From assembly GCF_004362715.1 (NCBI RefSeq), contig NZ_SNYC01000006.1:186001-250000 (forward strand): a DNA stretch of 64,000 bases, read 5' to 3'. The notes beneath the pieces are model-generated. The model was not told the DNA's origin. It searched no databases and saw only the letters and a list, made by a program, of their open reading frames with translations. Positions 17,340 to 24,407 of this stretch are shown piece after piece. Position 1 is the stretch's first letter, and every line of letters begins with the position of its first letter. This stretch comes from Pedobacter metabolipauper. GTDB lineage: Bacteria; Bacteroidota; Bacteroidia; Sphingobacteriales; Sphingobacteriaceae. Made by a program: the position numbers and the translations under genes.

Positions 17340-17370
17340 AGCCGTTCTGTTGACGCAGGGCGGCTTTTTT
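17340..17370 (+). terminator. Plus-strand terminator-like hairpin between FecR and receptor genes
   Basis: AGCCGTTCTG at 17340-17349 pairs with CAGGGCGGCT at 17356-17365 (10 bp with two G-U) and runs into six T. Both neighbours are on the minus strand, where no T-tract follows. It could end a transcript antisense to the receptor leader. Confidence 0.6.
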
Positions 17371-17431
17371 GTTTGGTTAATTATTTGATTTTTAACTAAT
17401 AGGGATGATTGTGGAATGTAGAATTATACGA

Positions 17432-18457
17432 TCATTGGCATCCTTCCCCCCATAAGGCTATTTTCTTGTTGTTATTATTGATTTTGTATTTGATGTGGTT
17501 TCCGCTCATGATGCGGACCTGTTCCATAACATCTTTTATGCTTTTATTATAAAAGGTTGCATTAAACCGGCACTGTCCTAGTTTAACATTCTGCAGGTCA
17601 AAGTTCACATTGTAATATCTTTCAAGCTGGTTAAGGATTACTGCAAGGCTTTTATCCCTGAATACAAACTTATTATTGACCCAGCTATTCACTTCTTCTA
17701 CACGTTCTGTATTTACCGCATGCTTTCCATTATGCGCATTATATATCAGCTTCATTCCTGGGGTGAGCAGAGAAAGCCTGGTTATTTTACCGCCATTGTT
17801 TTCTGAAACTCTTACTTTTCCGGTCTTAACGGCTACGCTAAACTCTTTGTCTGCAGGATATGCATACACATTAAACGATGTTCCCAATACCTGGGTCTGC
17901 ATTTTGCCAGAATGGATGATAAACGGGCTGCTTACATCTCTTTTTACTTCAAAGAATGCTTCTCCTGCTAAAATGATATTCCTTTTGCTTCCTTTTACAA
18001 AGCGTGAAGGCCATGTTAGTTTACTGCCCCCGCTTAGGTATACGATTGAACTATCTGGCAGGATCATTTTTACCTTCTCACCGATCTGGGTTGCTTTGCT
18101 GATCATCCCGATCGGCATTTCCTGTATTTGTTGATTTTTATAGCTGTACCAGCCTAATGCTGATGAAAGAACAAAGACTATTGAAGCGGCATATTTTAAC
18201 ACCTGGTAACGCTGCACTTTCTTTTCTTCTTTTTGTTGGAGCTTACCCCAGATCTGTTCAAGGCCCGCAGCTGCTTCAGGTGTCTCGTCCCGCTGCCTGG
18301 CTTCTTTTTGCCATGCCTCTTTCATCAGGTCATAGAATTCGTTGTCTTTATTTTTGCTATCGGCTAAATATTGAAATAGTATATCCTTTTGCTGTACGTT
18401 TGCCTTTCCTTCCAGGTAAAGTTTAAATAATCTATTAATGTCTCTGTTCTCTTTCAC
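17432..18457 (-). CDS. FecR-family anti-sigma factor
   Basis: This is an inner-membrane regulator that holds an ECF sigma factor until the outer-membrane receptor signals. The 341 residues show the usual order: a cytosolic anti-sigma helical part (1-80), one membrane helix at about 86-104 (YAASIVFVLSSALGWYSY), and a periplasmic FecR domain at about 125-225 (KMILPDSSIVYLSGGSKL; GEAFFEVKRDVSSPFIIHSG; VLGTSFNVYAY). A C-terminal DUF4974-type part at about 262-335 (FVFRDKSLAVILNQLERYYNVNF) should bind the receptor STN domain. The start codon is GTG and gives the conserved MKENRDINRLFKLYLEG. It lies between the sigma gene and its receptor, the standard order for such cassettes. Confidence 0.93.
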   Translation of the reverse strand: MKENRDINRLFKLYLEGKANVQQKDILFQYLADSKNKDNEFYDLMKEAWQKEARQRDETPEAAAGLEQIWGKLQQKEEKKVQRYQVLKYAASIVFVLSSALGWYSYKNQQIQEMPIGMISKATQIGEKVKMILPDSSIVYLSGGSKLTWPSRFVKGSKRNIILAGEAFFEVKRDVSSPFIIHSGKMQTQVLGTSFNVYAYPADKEFSVAVKTGKVRVSENNGGKITRLSLLTPGMKLIYNAHNGKHAVNTERVEEVNSWVNNKFVFRDKSLAVILNQLERYYNVNFDLQNVKLGQCRFNATFYNKSIKDVMEQVRIMSGNHIKYKINNNNKKIALWGEGCQ

Positions 18458-18770
18458 TGTTGATCGATATAATAATTGAGCTTTTTATATGCCCTTTACA
18501 TATATTATCCACCGGAAGGCAACAACAGCTATATGGATGATCATCTTTTTTAAAGAAAAAACACAACTCACTGTATATCAATTATTAACTTTTGAAAAAA
18601 TTATTGATTCAGGTTACAATCCGGCATTTCTGGATTGGTACTATCAGTTTTTACAGTTTGGTGCTACCATGGGAAGCTTGCTGTTTATGAATGATATTAC
18701 CAGGCCATAAAACAAAGAATGCCCTTTCGGGCAAACATAAACAGGGATAATAAAATGCGATGATATGTTC
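18458..18770. other. Sigma/FecR spacer, no gene seen
   Basis: The 313-bp spacer between the sigma stop and the FecR start holds a short terminator-like hairpin at 18720-18733. A 73-codon plus-strand frame here has no recognisable domain and I regard it as chance. Confidence 0.5.
18720..18733 (-). terminator. Short hairpin after sigma gene
   Basis: TGCCC and GGGCA enclose a TTTC loop. On the minus strand the hairpin is followed by TTCTTTGTTTTAT. It lies 38 bp beyond the sigma stop and may attenuate read-through into the FecR gene. Confidence 0.45.
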
Positions 18771-19361
18771 TTAAAAGAACGTTAGTAAAATCAATGATAG
18801 CACGGTTTCTGAAGAATATACCTGCATGTATTTACGTACAGTTCCCAATGATTTTTTGATATGATTGTTTACCGTATTCTTGGATATCCCCATTTGCCGG
18901 GATATATCTTCGTGAGAAAACCCTTCATTACGGCTTAGCTGAAATGCTATTTTGGCTTGTGGAGAAAGTGAGTTGATGGCTAGGCTGGCAATTTGCTGAC
19001 AGTCTTTAAGATCTATGTAATCGTCTATTGCGTTGTTAGAGGGTTCTTCTTCTAAATTCTCCACATTAAAAACACTTTCTTTTGCACTATGTCTTAATGC
19101 TTTCAGGTAATTGTTACGGATAAGAATAAATAAGAAGCCATCAAAATTTTTAGCAGAGTCAATCTTCGACCTGTTTTCCCAAACACGCACAAAAACATCT
19201 TGTGTCAATTCTTCTGCTTGTTCAGATGAGCGTGTAAACCGGTAGGCAAAACCATAGACCTTTTTTCTGTACCTATGATATATCTCATTAAAAGATGCAC
19301 AATCCCCTAGACGGATTGAAGTCAATAGTTGTTCATTTGTAAGATCGTTAACGTTTTCCAT
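18771..19361 (-). CDS. ECF-type RNA polymerase sigma factor
   Basis: This is a 196-residue alternative sigma factor. Region 2 is at about 15-90 (LGDCASFNEIYHRYRKKVYGFAYRF; EELTQDVFVRVWENR). Region 4 is at about 120-180 with the helix-turn-helix GFSHEDISRQMGISKNTVNNH. It is the first gene of the cassette whose FecR and TonB receptor follow on the same strand, so it should transcribe the receptor locus when released. The C-terminus ends in a hydrophobic VLSLILLTFF, common in Bacteroidota ECF sigmas of this group. The ATG at 19361 follows a plausible leader. Confidence 0.95.
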   Translation of the reverse strand: MENVNDLTNEQLLTSIRLGDCASFNEIYHRYRKKVYGFAYRFTRSSEQAEELTQDVFVRVWENRSKIDSAKNFDGFLFILIRNNYLKALRHSAKESVFNVENLEEEPSNNAIDDYIDLKDCQQIASLAINSLSPQAKIAFQLSRNEGFSHEDISRQMGISKNTVNNHIKKSLGTVRKYMQVYSSETVLSLILLTFF

Positions 19362-19439
19362 AAGGACAATGGTTTATAAATGCAATTTACAGGTGCAGTT
19401 TAAAGTCTATGTTAAGTCTATAAAAATCTTTGTCGCAGG

Positions 19440-20849
19440 TTAATGATGTGTGATTACAATACTGCTATTAGCTGCTTGTATCCTTGTGTCTAATAACACT
19501 TTAGCTACAGCCAATTCTTTTGTTTTAGCCTGTTTTAGTTTGTTATTGACAGCAGCAATGGCTTTTCCTGTAACTTGTGATATGGCTGCCTTTAACAGTG
19601 GATCTTCTATTTCGCCAAATTGCCGCAGTGGCAAAGATGACAATTCATTGACGGGAACATCGGGTAAAATTCCTGCGCTATACCCTCCAATTCCACTGCT
19701 ATTAAATAGTTTATACACTATGGGATGCATTTCCCATTGCACCTGTTTAGGGTTACGGGCATCTGAAATACTGAAAGAAGCTTCATCCTTGCCCCTGGTG
19801 GTTTCGCCGATCAATATCACCTGCATGTATGGCTTTAAATTGTTTATAATGACCTCTGATGCTGACGCCGTTGCTGCTGTACCTAGTATATATACCTTAC
19901 TTAACCCCAGATTTTTTTGCAGCAGGGTATTGAAATTTACGGTGCCATCAAATGTTGCTGCACTTCCTAACGATTCTGTTTTTACACCTCCGTTTTTATT
20001 TCCTTTATAGGTAATGAAAGGTTTATCATAGTTGACACCCTGAGCAATCAGGGCACAAAGCCCCGCAGCTTCTGCTACTTGTCCGCCAGAATTGTAACGC
20101 AGATCCAGAATGAGATCTGAAATGCCCGATGTCTTAAATCCCGAAAAGGCTGCAGTTAGTGAATTTGCGAGTCCAGGGCTAAAGTCTGTAAGATACAGGT
20201 AGCCGATTTTTTTGCCATCGCTTTCTATAACCTTACTGATCTCCCGCTGATCCAGTATAACTCCCTTACTGATCTCCACTGATTTTTTGTCTACCCAGGT
20301 ATTGTTATTGAGTTCAGCGATCATAAGTGTGAAATGATCACTGCTTAGGATCTCATTCTGTAATGTCTGTGCATTTGCCTCTGTCAATTGCTTGCCATTA
20401 ATCTTGTTGATGTAGTCTCCCCTTTTTAGTCCGGCCCTTGAAGCTGGCGAATCTTTTAAAACCAGTTTAATAATTCCGATCACCTGTCCTGTAGTTTGCT
20501 CCTTTATTGTACTATAATCGAAACCGAAGTTTTTGTTGTTAGGCGTATATGTAGATGGATCATTTGGGTTAATGATATAAGAGAACCTGTCTGCTGCATT
20601 ACGTACGCTATTAAAAAAATCTTGTGGTTTTGCACTGATATCCAGATTGGAAGGCAGAGACTCATTCCAATAATAGTAACGTTTTAAGCTATCGAGTATC
20701 CAGGTGTTCACATTTTCATTGGATCCTGCAGGATATTCTGGTTTTTGATCTTTATTTTTTTTACAGGAACTTTGAACGGCTATAAAGAAAAAGAACAGGC
20801 AAAGCCAGTGAAGGGCACTTCTTTTGAAAATGTTTAACGTGTTCTCCAT
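19440..20849 (-). CDS. S41-family (C-terminal processing-like) peptidase lipoprotein
   Basis: An N-terminal SPII signal (ALHWLCLFFFFIAVQSSC, lipobox QSSC) makes this a lipoprotein. A helical S41 N-domain lies at about 45-90 (NVNTWILDSLKRYYYWNESL), a PDZ domain at about 110-200 (SPASRAGLKRGDYINKINGK), and the tail-specific protease core at about 210-410. The nucleophile Ser lies in TASASEVIINNL (about 330) and the base Lys in TTRGKDEAS (about 352). Members cleave C-terminal tails of periplasmic proteins. It lies 79 bp upstream of the sigma gene on the same strand and might be co-transcribed with it, but the spacing allows a separate promoter. The natural substrate is unknown. Confidence 0.92.
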   Translation of the reverse strand: MENTLNIFKRSALHWLCLFFFFIAVQSSCKKNKDQKPEYPAGSNENVNTWILDSLKRYYYWNESLPSNLDISAKPQDFFNSVRNAADRFSYIINPNDPSTYTPNNKNFGFDYSTIKEQTTGQVIGIIKLVLKDSPASRAGLKRGDYINKINGKQLTEANAQTLQNEILSSDHFTLMIAELNNNTWVDKKSVEISKGVILDQREISKVIESDGKKIGYLYLTDFSPGLANSLTAAFSGFKTSGISDLILDLRYNSGGQVAEAAGLCALIAQGVNYDKPFITYKGNKNGGVKTESLGSAATFDGTVNFNTLLQKNLGLSKVYILGTAATASASEVIINNLKPYMQVILIGETTRGKDEASFSISDARNPKQVQWEMHPIVYKLFNSSGIGGYSAGILPDVPVNELSSLPLRQFGEIEDPLLKAAISQVTGKAIAAVNNKLKQAKTKELAVAKVLLDTRIQAANSSIVITHH

Positions 20850-21058
20850 GATACTTTTGGTTAGGCAATGGTATATGGTAAAATTAACTGTCTATTGTTA
20901 AGAAATCATTAATAATTAAATTGATCACCATATTTGTATAAGTGTGTTATTTTCAAATAGCGCCAATATTGTAAGCCGGGTTACCTATTTTTACCTTAAA
21001 TAAGGATCATGAAATATTTTACTAATGTTGTAACCAATGAACTGTAGAACAATATAAA

Positions 21059-21529
21059 ATGTCAAAAGTACCGATCATTGAAGGAACATTCCTGTTGGAA
21101 AGAATGCCAGGTAAGGGCGGCTGGACCTATTTGAAGTTACCAGGAGTAAGCTCAGACTATAGAGGAAAGTTTGGCTCGGTCAAAGTAAGCGGTACTATCG
21201 ATGATTATGAATTAGTCAACTATGGTTTGATGCCCATCCGTAATGGCGGACTATTCCTGCCGATAAAAGCAGAGATCAGGAAAAAGACTGGTAAAAAGGA
21301 AGGCGACAACGTATATATAACGCTATATGCGGATGCTGAAAATTTACCAATGGCAACTCCGGAAGATCTGTTATTATGTCTTCAGGATGAGCCTGAGGCC
21401 TATCAAGCTTACCAGAGCTGTACTGAGACTGAACGCAAGGCTTTTTTAGATTGGATTGGAGAAGCAAATCAGGACGAAATACGCGTAAAACGTATTGTCC
21501 AGACTATAGATATGCTGCTGAATAAATAA
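21059..21529 (+). CDS. YdeI/OmpD-associated-family protein (DUF1905 plus OmdA)
   Basis: This 156-residue cytosolic protein has two parts. A small beta-barrel of the DUF1905 type occupies about 5-95 (GGWTYLKLPG; GSVKVSGTIDDYELVNYGLMP; GDNVYITLYAD). A short helical C-terminal OmdA-like segment follows at about 100-155 (EDLLLCLQDEPEAYQAY; ERKAFLDWIGEA; RIVQTIDMLL). Members are linked to bacteriocin protection in some bacteria, but the mechanism is unknown. The gene ends 12 bp from the convergent hipT end, with no strong terminator between them. Confidence 0.85.
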   Translation: MSKVPIIEGTFLLERMPGKGGWTYLKLPGVSSDYRGKFGSVKVSGTIDDYELVNYGLMPIRNGGLFLPIKAEIRKKTGKKEGDNVYITLYADAENLPMATPEDLLLCLQDEPEAYQAYQSCTETERKAFLDWIGEANQDEIRVKRIVQTIDMLLNK

Positions 21530-21540
21530 ACCTCTCATTG

Positions 21541-22470
21541 TTAAGATATTAATCTGTTAGCCCGACTCAACCAAATCCGGATATATTCCTCTTTATGTTC
21601 TTCATGAAGGAATGACCTGTGAATTGTATCAAAGAAGCTGTGGGGTGTGTTAACAAACTTGCTTATTACTCTCTGACAAACTTTATCACTCAGCCCAATT
21701 GAAACTGCCAGGTTTTCAAAATCCTTACGTTTAATGTTTCGCTTTCTACCACTTAAAAATAAAGCCACATCGTCTTTGTCATCTGGAAAAATCAAAGAGC
21801 TATTGATTAGGTCATACGCAGGTGAAAGTATAATCTGATCTCCTGAATACAGGATAGAGAAATTTTTCATATGCATGTCACTGTTACCGCTTAAGAAGGA
21901 AAACACCAGGAGTTCAAAATAATTGAGTACATCCAATCCTTTGTTTGTACAATACAGATTTATCAATTTCCCACAACGTTCGTAAGAGCTGTCGTATTTC
22001 TGTTCGGTCTGAAATCCTCCAAGCTGACAAAAATCTTCCATATGAATCTTAGCTTTTCCTTTCCTATCGAATCGCTTGGCCACATAAGCTGGTCCGCCAT
22101 CCGATATTGGAATTAGGCAATGATCACAGGTCTTTATTTTGAAAATTTCAGCCAGATGCATCGTTAGGTCTTCAACCTCCGGCATAAATGCGATTTCTGC
22201 ATTCTGCGGTTTTAGTATATATTTTCCTTGAAGCCCCACTATAGTCAATCGTTTTCCTGCTGGAATATTTTCCAGATCCAGGGATAATTTTGGCTGAACG
22301 CCTGTAACTGCAATTCTTTTATTTACGGTTTCTTCTGCAAGATTTTGCAGCATCTGCTGGTCAAGTTTGAATTCAGGTAATTTATCTGTTCCGAAGAACT
22401 TTTTACAACATTTCTTATGATAGCCTCTATTCTCCTCCACTTCGTTATAACAAAAATAACAATTAGCCAT
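21541..22470 (-). CDS. hipT: HipT-like Ser/Thr kinase toxin with N-terminal zinc-finger-like motif
   Basis: This is a HipA-type kinase lacking the HipA N-subdomain, which is encoded separately just upstream. I start it at 22470: this ATG overlaps the hipS stop by 8 bp and has a GGAGG ribosome-binding site 8 bp before it; an in-frame ATG at 22494 is less likely. The N-terminus MANCYFCYNEVEENRGYHKK-CC gives a C4/C7/H18/C21-C22 metal-site pattern. The glycine-rich phosphate loop is TGVQPKLSL (56-64), the ATP lysine is in YILKPQ (K87), the catalytic Asp in GNSDMHMKN (D198) and the metal Asp in SPAYD (D220). In enterobacterial HipBST, HipT phosphorylates TrpS and HipS is the antitoxin; the target here is unknown. 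Confidence 0.9.
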   Translation of the reverse strand: MANCYFCYNEVEENRGYHKKCCKKFFGTDKLPEFKLDQQMLQNLAEETVNKRIAVTGVQPKLSLDLENIPAGKRLTIVGLQGKYILKPQNAEIAFMPEVEDLTMHLAEIFKIKTCDHCLIPISDGGPAYVAKRFDRKGKAKIHMEDFCQLGGFQTEQKYDSSYERCGKLINLYCTNKGLDVLNYFELLVFSFLSGNSDMHMKNFSILYSGDQIILSPAYDLINSSLIFPDDKDDVALFLSGRKRNIKRKDFENLAVSIGLSDKVCQRVISKFVNTPHSFFDTIHRSFLHEEHKEEYIRIWLSRANRLIS

Positions 22471-22807
22471 TTTCTGCCTCCTCTTCCAACTCATCCGGCA
22501 ATACAGTTACAGCACCTATAGTGTCTCTGCAAAGTGTTATCAATAATTTAAAGCGATCTGATCTATTAATTTTCCAATGGCTGCTGGCAATATTCAATAA
22601 CCAACCCTCTGGGATCAATCCATCGAAAAAAGAAAACAGGACATGGCTATTATACGGATATTCGCTTAAAGGCAGGGTCTGGCTTATTGGCATTGGCTGG
22701 TCACTTTTTAAGTATCCGGTATCATACATATAAGTATACCCGCTGTCATTTTTTTCCAGATAACCCGCAAGTTTACCACTATAAAGAACCTTTGCTTTAT
22801 TTGTCAT
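22463..22807 (-). CDS. hipS: HipS-like protein (HipA N-subdomain)
   Basis: The 114-residue product corresponds to the N-terminal subdomain of HipA (couple_hipA): KAKVLYSGKLAGYLEKNDSG, YTYMYD, then PMPISQTLPLSEYPYNSHVLFSFFDGLIPEGW, which is the family hallmark, and a helical end SDRFKLLITLCRDTIGAVTV. In HipBST systems this separate protein neutralises the kinase. The start is ATG at 22807, overlapping the hipB stop by 11 bp; a TTG further upstream would extend it into hipB coding and is unlikely. It overlaps hipT by 8 bp, so translation of the three genes is probably coupled. Confidence 0.88.
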   Translation of the reverse strand: MTNKAKVLYSGKLAGYLEKNDSGYTYMYDTGYLKSDQPMPISQTLPLSEYPYNSHVLFSFFDGLIPEGWLLNIASSHWKINRSDRFKLLITLCRDTIGAVTVLPDELEEEAENG

Positions 22808-23009
22808 GGTCCGGTTGTTTATTGATAACCCCAACTTCCTTTCCAAACATATTTAGTACGTCATTTACTTTATCAAGCTGAACAGTGGTTTTTCCTCTTT
22901 CCAGTTCGCGCATAAAACGAAGCCCTACACCTGCTTTAAAAGCCAATTCTTCCTGAGATAAGCCATTTTTTTTTCTCGACTCTTTAATGAATTCCACTAT
23001 TGACTTCAT
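22797..23009 (-). CDS. hipB: HipB-like XRE-family repressor
   Basis: A 70-residue XRE helix-turn-helix DNA-binding protein starts at the ATG at 23009 (MKSIVEFIKESRKKNGLS). The HTH is at about 15-45 (LSQEELAFKAGVGLRFMRELERG), followed by LDKVNDVLNMFGKEV, typical of HipB and related antitoxin repressors. An in-frame ATG at 23039 would add ten residues, but its codons run through a TACCC-N4-GGGTA palindrome, so I prefer the later start. The protein should repress its own operon through the three palindromes at 23016-23111. It is the first gene of hipB-hipS-hipT. Confidence 0.9.
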   Translation of the reverse strand: MKSIVEFIKESRKKNGLSQEELAFKAGVGLRFMRELERGKTTVQLDKVNDVLNMFGKEVGVINKQPDHDK

Positions 23010-23015
23010 GTCTAA

Positions 23016-23029
23016 TACCCTTTCGGGTA
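23016..23029. promoter_or_regulatory. HipB operator O1
   Basis: TACCC-TTTC-GGGTA is a 5-bp inverted repeat with a 4-bp spacer. It lies 7 bp before the hipB ATG and overlaps the likely ribosome-binding site, so binding could block transcription close to the start. Confidence 0.75.
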
Positions 23030-23050
23030 CAATATACATGAAATAATCTT

Positions 23051-23076
23051 AAAATATACCCTAAAGGGTATATTTT
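23051..23076. promoter_or_regulatory. HipB operator O2
   Basis: Perfect 11-bp arms AAAATATACCC / GGGTATATTTT flank a TAAA spacer. It has the same TACCC-N4-GGGTA core as O1 and O3. Its centre is exactly 41 bp from the centres of both neighbours. Confidence 0.8.
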
Positions 23077-23097
23077 CTTAAATGTGATAAACATTTG

Positions 23098-23111
23098 TAC
23101 CTGAAAGGGTA
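23098..23111. promoter_or_regulatory. HipB operator O3
   Basis: TACCT-GAAA-GGGTA differs from the O1/O2 core at one base (TACCT for TACCC). It lies 41 bp beyond O2. Confidence 0.7.
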
Positions 23112-23131
23112 TGCCTAGATTGAAAAATATA

Positions 23132-23175
23132 ATAATTCGAGGGTGACCATGATCGATGATATACCCTCGAATTAT
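23132..23175 (-). terminator. Long perfect inverted repeat, probable terminator of the upstream gene
   Basis: ATAATTCGAGGGT at 23132-23144 is the exact complement of ACCCTCGAATTAT at 23163-23175, with an 18-nt loop. On the minus strand it is followed by TATTATATTTTTC. It lies 75 bp past the thioredoxin-like gene and just ahead of the hip operators. Confidence 0.65.
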
Positions 23176-23249
23176 AAATGAATACTTAGATTAGTCTTTC
23201 GATTGCAAGGCCGAATCAATTCTACGCTGGGTAAATAGCCCCCGCGTGG

Positions 23250-24377
23250 TTACTTTATAAAGCCTGCGATTTTTTTATTTACATCTTCGCCTCTAAGATC
23301 TTTCGCAATTACTTTACCATCCGGATCAATCAGTACATTTTGTGGGATGGCTGTAATGCCAAACCGAACAGCGATTTCTGTTTTGAAACCTTTAACGTCA
23401 CTTACCTGGGTCCAGGGCATTTTGTCTACCGCAACGGCATTTAACCAACTGGCTCTTTTATCATCTAAGGAAACCCCTACAATTTCAAAGTTTTTATCTT
23501 TAAGTTCTGTATAGGCTTTTAACAGGAAAGGGTTTTCTGCCCTGCATGGCACACACCAGCTTGCCCAGAAATCAACCAATACATATTTTCCCTTTAATGA
23601 AGAAAGCTTAAATTCCTTTCCATCTTTATCAGGGAGGGTAAAGTCAATTGATTTACCAATAGCAAACTGCTTTGCTTTCATGTATTTATCTGTTATTTTC
23701 TTTCCGGTAAAGCTGGAGAGCACATTTTGGCTCAATACCTTGTAGATTGGATCAAACTTAACTACATCAATTACCATCATTCTATTGCCAAGCACTAAAT
23801 CTGCTGTTACATATGAATCGGGATGGCTAAAGATGAAATCATCCAATGTTGATTCCATTTTGGCCACTACCGGTTTTGCATCTACAGATATTTGTTTAAG
23901 CTCAACCGAATCTTTGGCCGCTTTTGCTTTAAAATACCTTGCAGTTATGTTTTGATACTTCGCTTGCCATGGATCCATTTTGGAATGGTATTCCAGGTTG
24001 TCGCTCTGAACTTTAGTTCCGGAAATAGAAGCTGTGCCCATACTGTCCTTTCCAACAACCAGGGTGTTGCCCTTTTCCAGATAAAATTCTTTAAAGTCAG
24101 CCCGGGTCTTTTTTGAACTGTCTTTGATAATGGGTTTAAGTTCCAGGTAGGACCTGTTTCCAAAGGCAGTGGTACCACTGATGTTAAATTTGCCTTCTTT
24201 TACCAGGGCACTATCCTTTGCAGATTTCCCTAGTGCGTTAACGTAAGTTAAAAGTACCATCTTTTCATTTCCCGCCTGTGGAAGGGTTCCGGAAATGGTG
24301 AATTTATCCTGGGCCATGCAGATACTTGTTGAGGAGCATAATAGTATGGCGATTGTGTTTTTTATATTGAATTTCAT
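23250..24377 (-). CDS. TlpA-like thioredoxin-domain protein (copy 1)
   Basis: This exported thiol-disulfide oxidoreductase-like protein has a signal peptide (MKFNIKNTIAILLCSSTSIC, MAQ). A DUF4369-like beta-sandwich lies at about 25-125 (FTISGTLPQAGNEKMVLLTY), a helical middle region at 125-235, and an AhpC/TSA-type thioredoxin domain at about 240-375 with WCVPC at 274-278 and the cis-Pro loop GITAIPQNVLIDPDG. It is the last gene of the SusCD-containing run, 30 bp downstream of a close homologue. Proteins of this architecture are frequent beside Bacteroidota nutrient-uptake loci; the partner protein is unknown. Confidence 0.9.
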   Translation of the reverse strand: MKFNIKNTIAILLCSSTSICMAQDKFTISGTLPQAGNEKMVLLTYVNALGKSAKDSALVKEGKFNISGTTAFGNRSYLELKPIIKDSSKKTRADFKEFYLEKGNTLVVGKDSMGTASISGTKVQSDNLEYHSKMDPWQAKYQNITARYFKAKAAKDSVELKQISVDAKPVVAKMESTLDDFIFSHPDSYVTADLVLGNRMMVIDVVKFDPIYKVLSQNVLSSFTGKKITDKYMKAKQFAIGKSIDFTLPDKDGKEFKLSSLKGKYVLVDFWASWCVPCRAENPFLLKAYTELKDKNFEIVGVSLDDKRASWLNAVAVDKMPWTQVSDVKGFKTEIAVRFGITAIPQNVLIDPDGKVIAKDLRGEDVNKKIAGFIK

Positions 24378-24407
24378 GTTTTGTTATGATTTAAATTTGA
24401 GGTTTGA

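Noticed and set aside
18489..18710. 73-codon plus-strand frame in the sigma/FecR spacer
   Set aside because: It has no recognisable domain or signal and lies opposite to the cassette direction.
20850..21058. Possible small gene or riboswitch between the S41 protease and YdeI-like genes
   Set aside because: No frame, strong hairpin or aptamer-like motif could be seen in this 209-bp divergent spacer.
23010..23039. Upstream start codon for hipB
   Set aside because: The extra ten codons run through operator O1, and the HTH family normally begins close to MKSIVEFIKE; the later ATG is preferred.
21059..23249. Mobile element or genomic island carrying the hip genes
   Set aside because: No integrase, transposase, terminal repeats or tRNA-associated direct repeats were found around the module.
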